From: an uncultured beta proteobacterium
GTDB lineage: Bacteria; Pseudomonadota; Gammaproteobacteria; Burkholderiales; Burkholderiaceae_C
Direction: 5' to 3'
Assembly: GCA_903928325.1 (NCBI GenBank)
Contig: CAIYQF010000054.1
Coordinates: 1-5,005, forward strand
DNA: 5,005 nt
This document shows positions 1 through 5,005 of the stretch, one piece after another. The notes under the pieces are model-generated. The model made no database searches. It worked only from the letters and a program-made list of their open reading frames with translations, and was not told where the DNA came from. Positions within the stretch are counted from its first letter, which is position 1; each line of letters begins with the position of its first letter. The position numbers were made by a program, and so were the translations under genes.

Positions 1-225
1 ATCGACAAGCACCCCCAGTTGTTGCCGGTGTACTTCGGCAACTACAAAAAGCTGGTCTATCTGGCGCAGGTGGTGTCTGACGAGCGCATCGCCGCCGGCC
101 GCGCCGCAGCCGAAAGATTGGGGCTGCAATTTGAAACCCACCTGACCGGCTATGGCGACCTTGCCACCAGCCTCAAGCAGGTGGCCTCCCGCACCACAAC
201 GAGCACCATTGCATGGCAAAACTGA
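1..225 (+). CDS. DUF1638-like protein, C-terminal fragment (5' end outside window)
   Basis: An open frame runs in from the left edge and stops at TGA 223-225, giving the last 74 residues of a larger protein. The fragment has the pattern HPQL..VYFGNYKKLVYLAQ, then a helix rich in Ala, Arg and Glu, then GLQFE...TGYGDL near the C-terminus. From memory this resembles the end of DUF1638 proteins that sit beside corrinoid methyltransferase genes, but this is a recognition call without alignment. The family's biochemical role is not established. No start codon can be assigned; the TTG at 19 lies inside the gene. Its end overlaps the next gene by 13 bases in another frame, which suggests translational coupling and membership of the same operon. 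The last dozen residues (Thr/Ser-rich, then IAWQN) look unconserved and may simply reflect the overlap. Confidence 0.6.
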   Translation: MDKHPQLLPVYFGNYKKLVYLAQVVSDERIAAGRAAAERLGLQFETHLTGYGDLATSLKQVASRTTTSTIAWQN

Positions 226-578
226 TTGTGATTTCGTGGCGCGACATCCCTGCGCAAGTGGTCGTCAAGCGCGGACGCGAGACCGGCAAGGTGCAGCTTT
301 CGCACCGATTTCAAGAGGCGGTGGACCGCGCCGCCATGCGCGCAGGCAAGGCCAGTTCGGGCGACTACCTGGCCGACTGGAAGCGCAGCGACCCGATTGA
401 ATGCGGTGACGACATCCAGGCTGAGGCCAATGCCTGCGCCCAGCGGTTGGAGGCGCAGTACTCGGATGACGATTTGCTGCGCATCATCCGCGCCCATGGT
501 GTGGACGCCACTTTGGCTGCGCCCACCGCCATTTCCCCCGAAGAAGCCAACGTGCCGTTGCCCGAGGGGGAAGTCTGA
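213..578 (+). CDS. 'Virulence factor' family small protein (PF13769-like), C1-cluster associated
   Basis: This is a 121-residue soluble protein with no signal peptide or membrane segment. The N-terminal half matches my memory of the family annotated as 'virulence factor': a beta-like start (AKLIVISWRDIPAQV, residues 2-16), a basic GRETGKVQL stretch (21-29), a helix RFQEAVDRAAMRAG (32-45), then DYLADWKR (51-58). The second half is acidic and helical and ends in a Pro/Glu-rich tail. The ATG at 213 is chosen because the conserved block begins right after it. The Shine-Dalgarno sequence is weak (GAG at 201-203), consistent with coupling to the gene it overlaps. The stop shares one base with the next start (TGATG at 576-580). 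The family name says nothing useful here. Its place between DUF1638 and MetV/MetF genes suggests an accessory role in corrinoid or folate C1 metabolism, which is inference. Confidence 0.72.
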   Translation: MAKLIVISWRDIPAQVVVKRGRETGKVQLSHRFQEAVDRAAMRAGKASSGDYLADWKRSDPIECGDDIQAEANACAQRLEAQYSDDDLLRIIRAHGVDATLAAPTAISPEEANVPLPEGEV

Positions 579-1027
579 TGTACGCAGTTCGCCGTTGGTC
601 GGTGCGCCACGCACGTGGCCTGGAAGTGTTTTACCAAGGTTTTGAGCGCGTCTTCTTCGCCCTGCACCCACTGTGGAAGGCAATTGGCTACGAGCGCCTG
701 GAAAAACCGGTGGCCGTGGTGGAAAAAGCCGTCAAAGGCCTGTTGTTTGACTGCCAGATGTGCGGCCAGTGTGCGCTGAGTTCTACCGGCATGTCGTGCT
801 CGATGAACTGCCCCAAAACCCTGCGCAACGGCCCTTGTGGCGGCGTGCGCGCCGACTGTCACTGCGAAGTCAAGCCTGAGATGCGCTGCGTCTGGGTCGA
901 GGCTTACGCGGGCAGCCAGCGCATGGTGGCGGGCAAAGAGGCCATCAAGGTGGTGCAGTTTGCGGTGGACGGGCGCCTCAAGGGCAAGTCGTCCTGGCTC
1001 AAAGTAGCGCGCGAGAAACACGCATAA
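578..1027 (+). CDS. MetV-like cysteine-rich protein (methylenetetrahydrofolate reductase C-terminal domain)
   Basis: This 149-residue protein belongs to the family called methylenetetrahydrofolate reductase C-terminal domain. The core is a cysteine cluster: Cys59, 62, 65, 74, 78, 87, 94, 96 and 104, with the signatures DCQMCGQC (58-65), CPKTLRNGPCGG (78-89) and RCVWVEAY (103-110). NCPK..RNGPCGG is the most recognisable motif of the family. Such a cluster should bind metal (zinc or Fe-S); the residues alone do not show which. In acetogens MetV is the partner subunit of MetF, and the metF gene follows here after 10 bases, so the two probably form a MetVF-type complex in the cytoplasm. The ATG overlaps the previous stop by one base and has a purine-rich GAGGGGGAAG at 564-573 just upstream. 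Residues 1-55 are helical and basic to amphipathic; their role is unclear. The domain identity is firm; the catalytic contribution is unknown. Confidence 0.85.
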   Translation: MYAVRRWSVRHARGLEVFYQGFERVFFALHPLWKAIGYERLEKPVAVVEKAVKGLLFDCQMCGQCALSSTGMSCSMNCPKTLRNGPCGGVRADCHCEVKPEMRCVWVEAYAGSQRMVAGKEAIKVVQFAVDGRLKGKSSWLKVAREKHA

Positions 1028-1031
1028 GGAG
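1026..1031 (+). promoter_or_regulatory. Ribosome binding site of the MetF gene
   Basis: AAGGAG lies six bases upstream of ATG 1038 and overlaps the TAA stop of the MetV-like gene. It is the strongest Shine-Dalgarno match in the window and fixes the MetF start at 1038. Confidence 0.8.
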
Positions 1032-1037
1032 CACGGT

Positions 1038-2090
1038 ATGAGATTCGACGACGAACCGGTTCCCGGCTACCCGCTGCCCATACTGCCCGGCCACACCTCG
1101 CCCGGCCGACTGGAGCGTGTGCTGCGCAGCGGCGCGTTTGCCATTACCGCCGAGCTCGAACCGCCAGACTCCGCCAATCCCGAGGACGTCTACCGCCGCG
1201 CCCGCGTGTTTGACGGCTATGTGGACGCCATCAACGCCACCGACGGCAGCGGCGCCAACTGCCATATGTCCAGTCTGGCGGTCTGCGCCTTGTTAACCCG
1301 CGTGGGCTACGCGCCGGTGATGCAAATTTCTTGCCGCGACAAAAACCGCATCGCTATCCAGGGCGACATCTTGGGCGGCGCAGCCATGGGCGTGTGCAAT
1401 ATGTTGTGCCTGAGCGGCGACGGTGTGCAAACCGGCGACCACCCGCAGGCCAAGCCGGTGTTTGACCTGGACTGCATGTCGCTCTTGGAAATTGGCCGTG
1501 GCATGCGCGACGAACACCGCTTTCAGAGCGGGCGCAAGGTCACTTTTGCGCCCCGCGTGTTTTTTGGCGCAGCGGCCAACCCCTTTGTGCAGCCCTTTGA
1601 CTGGCGCGCCGAGCGCCTGGCCAAAAAGGTGGCCGCAGGTGCCCAGTTCATCCAGACCCAGTATTGCTACGACATTCCCCGCCTGCGCACCTATATGCAG
1701 CAGGTGGAAGACCTGGGCCTCTTGGACAAGGTGTTTATCTTGGTGGGCGTAGGCCCCATGCGCTCGGCCAAGGTGGCTGAGTGGATGCGCAGCAACGTGC
1801 CCGGCGTGCACATTCCTGATTCCATCATCAAGCGCATGGCCGGGGCTGAAAAGCCAGCCGCCGAGGGGCGCAAAATTTGCACCGAAATCATGCAAGAGGT
1901 CAAAGATATCAAGGGCGTGGCTGGTGTGCACATCATGGCCTACCGCCAAGAGGATGCGGTGCCCGAGATGGTGGAAAATTCTGGCGTCTTGCAAGGCCGG
2001 GTGCCTTGGTACCCTGGGCGCGATAGCGCCGATGCCGAACTCCATTACACCCCTGCTCCCACCGAAGCCGCTACGCCCCAATCGGCCTAA
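1038..2090 (+). CDS. metF: 5,10-methylenetetrahydrofolate reductase, MetF family
   Basis: This 350-residue flavoprotein of the MTHFR family interconverts 5,10-methylene- and 5-methyl-tetrahydrofolate. Conserved points seen by comparison with my recollection of E. coli MetF: the catalytic Glu in AELEPP (Glu39, matching Glu28), SGD at 126-128 (Asp128, matching Asp120 near FAD and folate), and FIQTQYCYD at 204-212 (Gln208, matching folate-contacting Gln183). A GVHIM strand (297-300 region) and a late GR.PWYPGR segment follow. It is longer than E. coli MetF (about 296 residues), with about ten extra residues before the conserved barrel and a low-complexity Pro/Ala/Thr tail after residue 335. The gene lies 10 bases after the MetV-like gene and upstream of a methyltetrahydrofolate:corrinoid methyltransferase. 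This context points to methyl-group oxidation (the reverse of methionine biosynthesis) with MetV as partner. The electron carrier, NAD(P) or ferredoxin, cannot be read from the sequence. It could also serve methionine synthesis. Confidence 0.9.
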   Translation: MRFDDEPVPGYPLPILPGHTSPGRLERVLRSGAFAITAELEPPDSANPEDVYRRARVFDGYVDAINATDGSGANCHMSSLAVCALLTRVGYAPVMQISCRDKNRIAIQGDILGGAAMGVCNMLCLSGDGVQTGDHPQAKPVFDLDCMSLLEIGRGMRDEHRFQSGRKVTFAPRVFFGAAANPFVQPFDWRAERLAKKVAAGAQFIQTQYCYDIPRLRTYMQQVEDLGLLDKVFILVGVGPMRSAKVAEWMRSNVPGVHIPDSIIKRMAGAEKPAAEGRKICTEIMQEVKDIKGVAGVHIMAYRQEDAVPEMVENSGVLQGRVPWYPGRDSADAELHYTPAPTEAATPQSA

Positions 2091-2137
2091 GCGCCCGGTT
2101 TTTACTATTTTTTTCGTTCAAACCTTAAGGATTCAGC
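2091..2137 (+). other. Intergenic spacer with T-rich tract and ribosome binding site
   Basis: This is a 47-base gap, AT-rich against its surroundings, with two T runs (2099-2103 and 2107-2113). AAGG at 2127-2130 sits seven bases before the GTG at 2138 and supports that start. I see no convincing GC-rich stem directly before the T runs, so I do not call a terminator. No clear -35/-10 pair is visible. The simplest reading is an ordinary within-operon gap. Confidence 0.5.
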
Positions 2138-3052
2138 GTGACCGACACCATCATCAGCTCCGCTAGCAAAGAAGTCATCATCGGCTTTGACCGCCCCTTC
2201 GTCATCATCGGCGAACGCATCAACCCCACCGGCCGCAAGATCATGGCCGCCGAGATGATGGCGGGCGACTACAGCCGCGTCATTGCCGACGCGCTGGCGC
2301 AGGTGGCGGCGGGCGCCCATATGCTGGACGTGAATGCCGGCATTCCCCTGGCCGACGAGCCGGGCATGCTGGCCAAGGCCATCCAGCTCGTGCAAGGCGT
2401 GACGGACGTGCCCTTGTCCATTGACTCGTCCATCGTCGCCGCGCTCGAAGCCGGGCTGGCGGTCTACAAGGGCAAGGCGCTGGTCAATTCCGTGACCGGT
2501 GAAGAAGACCGGCTGGAAACCGTGTTGCCGCTGGTCAAAAAATACGGCGCGGCGGTGGTGGCCATTTCCAATGACGAGACCGGCATTTCGCAAGACCCGG
2601 ATGTGCGCTTTGCCGTGGCCAAGAAGATTGTGGAGCGCGCCTCTGACTACGGTATTCCGGCCTGCGACATCGTGGTGGACCCGCTGGTCATGCCCATTGG
2701 CGCTATCAACCAGGCGGGCGTGCAGGTCATGCGTTTGGTGCACCGCCTGCGCACCGAGCTCAAGGTCAACACCACCTGCGGCGCCTCCAACGTGAGCTTT
2801 GGCCTGCCCGAGCGCAACGGCGTCAATTCCGCGTTTTTGACCATGGCGATTGCCGCCGGCATGACGTCTGCCATTACCAATCCGTTGCACGAGGAGGTGG
2901 TCAAGGCCATCATGGGCGCGGACGTCATGATGGGCCACGACCCCGATTGCATGCGCTGGATTCGCAAGTTCCGCGCAGACCCGGTCATGGGTGCCGATGG
3001 CGAAATGGGCCGGGGCCGACGCGAAGGTGGCAGCCGCCGCCGCGCGCGCTGA
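2138..3052 (+). CDS. Methyltetrahydrofolate:corrinoid methyltransferase (pterin-binding TIM barrel)
   Basis: This 304-residue protein of the pterin-binding (dihydropteroate synthase-like) fold resembles AcsE/MtgA-type methyltransferases, which move a methyl group between N5 of tetrahydrofolate and a corrinoid protein. Motifs in order: GERINPTGRK (25-34), LDVNAGIP (63-70), SIDSS (94-98), VNSVTGE (116-122), VDPLVMPIG (180-188) and CGASNVSFGLP (214-224). Compared with Moorella MeTr from memory, the pterin-binding residues are kept: Asp96, Asn117, Asp181 and Asn218 match Asp75, Asn96, Asp160 and Asn199. The C-terminal GHDPDCMRWIRKFR block (266-279) is followed by an unstructured Arg/Gly tail. The GTG start is supported by AAGG at 2127-2130 and by the position of the first conserved block. 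A true dihydropteroate synthase is unlikely because the SNVS motif and the corrinoid-linked neighbours fit methyltransferases. Together with MetF and the RACo-like protein it forms the folate branch of a corrinoid methyl-transfer pathway. The direction is inferred to be corrinoid to folate. Confidence 0.9.
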   Translation: MTDTIISSASKEVIIGFDRPFVIIGERINPTGRKIMAAEMMAGDYSRVIADALAQVAAGAHMLDVNAGIPLADEPGMLAKAIQLVQGVTDVPLSIDSSIVAALEAGLAVYKGKALVNSVTGEEDRLETVLPLVKKYGAAVVAISNDETGISQDPDVRFAVAKKIVERASDYGIPACDIVVDPLVMPIGAINQAGVQVMRLVHRLRTELKVNTTCGASNVSFGLPERNGVNSAFLTMAIAAGMTSAITNPLHEEVVKAIMGADVMMGHDPDCMRWIRKFRADPVMGADGEMGRGRREGGSRRRAR

Positions 3053-3097
3053 TTTCTTTCCCCCTTGTTTCAACCGATATTTCATTGAGAGCCTGTT
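3053..3097 (+). other. Intergenic spacer with putative ribosome binding site for a TTG start
   Basis: This is a 45-base gap that begins pyrimidine-rich (3053-3071). GAGAG at 3087-3091 lies six bases before TTG 3098 and is the likely Shine-Dalgarno site. An in-frame TGA at 3086-3088 closes the downstream frame on its left side, so no ATG or GTG start is available in that gap. No terminator or promoter is apparent. Confidence 0.6.
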
Positions 3098-5005
3098 TTG
3101 AGTGCACCTGACGCCTTGGTAGTTTTCACCCCCTCGGGGCGGCGTGGCCGTTTTCCGCTGGGTTCGTCCTTGTTGCAAGCGGCGCGTTCGCTCGGCGTGG
3201 ACATTGATTCGGTCTGTGGTGGCCGGGGCATTTGCGGTCGCTGCCAGGTGCTGGTGGCCGAGGGCGAGTTTTCCAAGCACGGCGTTACTTCCAGCGTAGA
3301 CAACCTGTCACCGGTGTCGGCGGTGGAGCAGGAATATTGCGCCACCCAGCCCATGGCGCCGGGCCGGCGCCTGTCGTGTTCGGCCCAAGTGCTGGGCGAC
3401 CTGGTAATTGACGTGCCGTCCTCCAGCCAGGTACACAAGCAGGTGGTGCGCAAGGCCGCCGAGGCGCTGGACATTGAGCTGGACCCCTTGGTGCGCCTGC
3501 ACTACGTGGAAGTGCAAGAGCCCGACATGCACGATCCGTCGGGCGATTTGCGTCGCCTGGAAGACGCCCTAGATTTTGAGTGGCAGCTCACGGGCCTGTC
3601 TTGTGACGTGCTAGTGCTGCAGCAGCTGCAAATCGCTCTACGCGCAGGCCATTGGAAGGTCACCGTGGCCGTGCACGCGGGCAAGCAAATCATCGCCGTG
3701 TGGCCCGGCTTCAAAGAGCATGTGTATGGTCTCGCAGTGGACGTGGGCTCGACCACCATCGCCGCGCACCTGTGCAATTTGGCATCAGGCGACGTGGTGG
3801 CGTCTGCCGGGGTGATGAACCCCCAAATCCGCTTTGGCGAAGACCTGATGAGCCGCGTGTCCTACGTCATGATGAACCCTGGTGGCGAGGTGGAAATGAC
3901 GGCTGCGGTGCGCGCGGCGCTCAACGCGCTGGCGGTGGATGTGGCCGCGCAAGCTGGTATTTCGCCCCAGGACATTCTGGAAGCCACTTTTGTGGGCAAC
4001 CCCATCATGCACCACCTGCTGCTGGGCATTAACCCGGTGGAACTCGGCGGCGCACCCTTTGCGCTGGCCACCGACCGGGCCATCACGCTGTGGGCGGTGG
4101 AGATTGACTTCGCCATCCACCGCAACGCGCGCATTTACGTGCTGCCATGTATTGCCGGCCACGTGGGCGCCGACACGGCCGGCGTGATTCTGGCCGAGCG
4201 CCCGGACCTGAACGACAAGATCACCTTGCTGGTGGACGTGGGGACGAATGCCGAAATCGTGCTGGGCAACAACCAGCGTCTGCTGGCCTGCTCCAGCCCC
4301 ACCGGCCCGGCGTTTGAGGGCGCGCAAATTAGCTGTGGCCAGCGCGCCGCGCCCGGTGCCATTGAGCGCGTCCGCATTGACCCAGCTACCCTGGAGCCTC
4401 GCTTCAAGGTGATTGGCTCAGACCTGTGGTCCGACGACCCTGGCTTTGACGCCGCCGTAGCCCAAACTGGGGTCACCGGCGTCTGTGGCTCGGGGATTAT
4501 TGAGGCGCTGGCGGAGATGTACCTGGCCGGTGTCATCCGCCACGACGGTGTGATCAACGGCGACCTGAGCGCGCGCAACCCGCGCATCCAGCCCGATGGA
4601 CGCACTTTTTCGTATGAGCTGTACCGCGCCACGGCCGCCGCGCCGCCGCTCAAGATCATGCAAAACGACGTGCGCGCCATCCAGTTGGGCAAGGCCGCGC
4701 TCTACGCCGGGGTGCGCCTGCTGATGGAACGCATGGGCGTGCAAACCGTGGACCGCATTCGCTTGGCCGGTGCCTTTGGAAGCCACATCGACGTGAAATA
4801 CGCCATGGTGCTGGGCATGATTCCAGACTGCGTGCTCAGCGAAGTCAGCTCGGCGGGTAACGCCGCAGGCACAGGCGCGCGCATTGCGCTCTTGGACCAA
4901 CGCGCGCGCGGCGACATTGAGGCGCTGGTGCGCCGGGTCGAAAAAATCGAGACGGCGGTGGAGCCGCGCTTCCAAGAGTTTTTTGTTGAGGCCATGGCCT
5001 TGCCG
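3098..5005 (+). CDS. RACo-like corrinoid activation protein: [2Fe-2S] ferredoxin plus ASKHA ATPase (DUF4445), 3' end outside window
   Basis: The frame is open from TTG 3098 to the right edge (636 codons, no stop), so the C-terminus is missing; relatives are only slightly longer. Residues 1 to about 100 form a plant-type [2Fe-2S] ferredoxin domain: Cys40, Cys46, Cys49 and Cys94 (CGGRGICGRC, then RLSC). A linker and middle domain follow to about residue 208. Then comes the ASKHA part: VDVGSTT (214-220, phosphate 1), FVGNPIMHHLLLG (298-310), VDVGTNAE (379-386, second phosphate loop), GVCGSGIIEAL (461-471) and RLAGAFGSHID (555-565). This order matches reductive activators of corrinoid proteins, which use ATP to drive one-electron reduction of inactive Co(II) to Co(I). 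The TTG start is forced by an in-frame TGA nine bases before it and supported by GAGAG at 3087-3091; the N-terminus (SAPDALVVFTPSG) then begins like its relatives. It should serve a corrinoid protein encoded nearby; the electron donor is unknown. Confidence 0.9.
   Translation, partial: MSAPDALVVFTPSGRRGRFPLGSSLLQAARSLGVDIDSVCGGRGICGRCQVLVAEGEFSKHGVTSSVDNLSPVSAVEQEYCATQPMAPGRRLSCSAQVLGDLVIDVPSSSQVHKQVVRKAAEALDIELDPLVRLHYVEVQEPDMHDPSGDLRRLEDALDFEWQLTGLSCDVLVLQQLQIALRAGHWKVTVAVHAGKQIIAVWPGFKEHVYGLAVDVGSTTIAAHLCNLASGDVVASAGVMNPQIRFGEDLMSRVSYVMMNPGGEVEMTAAVRAALNALAVDVAAQAGISPQDILEATFVGNPIMHHLLLGINPVELGGAPFALATDRAITLWAVEIDFAIHRNARIYVLPCIAGHVGADTAGVILAERPDLNDKITLLVDVGTNAEIVLGNNQRLLACSSPTGPAFEGAQISCGQRAAPGAIERVRIDPATLEPRFKVIGSDLWSDDPGFDAAVAQTGVTGVCGSGIIEALAEMYLAGVIRHDGVINGDLSARNPRIQPDGRTFSYELYRATAAAPPLKIMQNDVRAIQLGKAALYAGVRLLMERMGVQTVDRIRLAGAFGSHIDVKYAMVLGMIPDCVLSEVSSAGNAAGTGARIALLDQRARGDIEALVRRVEKIETAVEPRFQEFFVEAMALP

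Noticed and set aside
365..1021. 218-codon open frame on the minus strand
   Set aside because: It is antisense to the 'virulence factor' and MetV-like genes, both with clear family motifs. The composition is that of a shadow frame.
1293..2081. 262-codon open frame on the minus strand
   Set aside because: It is entirely antisense to metF, with His/Ala/Gly-rich sequence and no motif.
2056..2113. Possible terminator between metF and the methyltransferase gene
   Set aside because: T runs are present, but the only nearby pairing I can find (GCCG with CGGC around 2066-2087) has a short stem, a long loop and lies inside the coding end away from the T runs.
3085..3102. Direct repeat TTGAG at 3085-3089 and 3098-3102
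   Set aside because: A five-base repeat is expected by chance. It coincides with the ribosome binding site and start codon and needs no separate explanation.
2105..3280. 391-codon open frame on the minus strand
   Set aside because: It lies antisense to the well-supported methyltransferase and the start of the activator gene. Its product is His/Gly/Ala/Arg-rich low-complexity sequence, typical of antisense frames in GC-rich codon-biased DNA, and shows no recognisable family motif.
3652..4032. 126-codon plus-strand frame inside the activator gene
   Set aside because: It is an Arg/Gly-rich out-of-frame product within a gene whose own frame carries the ASKHA motifs across the same bases.

Overview
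The window reads as one co-directional plus-strand cluster from a high-GC proteobacterium. Codon choice and gene style fit the Burkholderiales (Comamonadaceae-like, such as Rhodoferax or Polaromonas) or an alphaproteobacterium. This placement is an impression from reading, not a computed result. Six genes cover almost the whole window; the first and last are cut by the window edges. I see no RNA genes, mobile elements, CRISPR arrays or long repeats.

Layout: (1) positions 1-225 hold the C-terminal end of a probable DUF1638 protein. (2) 213-578 encodes a small protein of the family labelled 'virulence factor' (PF13769 type), overlapping gene 1 by 13 bases. (3) 578-1027 encodes a stand-alone cysteine-rich MetV-like protein (the C-terminal domain associated with methylenetetrahydrofolate reductase), sharing one base with gene 2. 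(4) 1038-2090 encodes a MetF-family 5,10-methylenetetrahydrofolate reductase. (5) 2138-3052 encodes a pterin-binding methyltetrahydrofolate:corrinoid methyltransferase with a GTG start. (6) 3098 to the right edge encodes a [2Fe-2S] ferredoxin plus ASKHA-ATPase protein, the type that reductively reactivates corrinoid proteins (RACo-like), starting at TTG.

Taken together this is the tetrahydrofolate half of a corrinoid-dependent C1 pathway. A methyl group carried on a corrinoid protein is exchanged with tetrahydrofolate by gene 5. Genes 3 and 4 interconvert methyl- and methylene-tetrahydrofolate, and gene 6 rescues corrinoid protein that has oxidised to Co(II). In an organism of this kind the likely direction is catabolic: methyl groups from a methylated amine or similar compound are passed to tetrahydrofolate and oxidised. 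The substrate methyltransferase (MttB-like) and the corrinoid protein are not in this window and would be expected next to it. The DUF1638 and 'virulence factor' genes are the functionally unexplained parts of the cluster.
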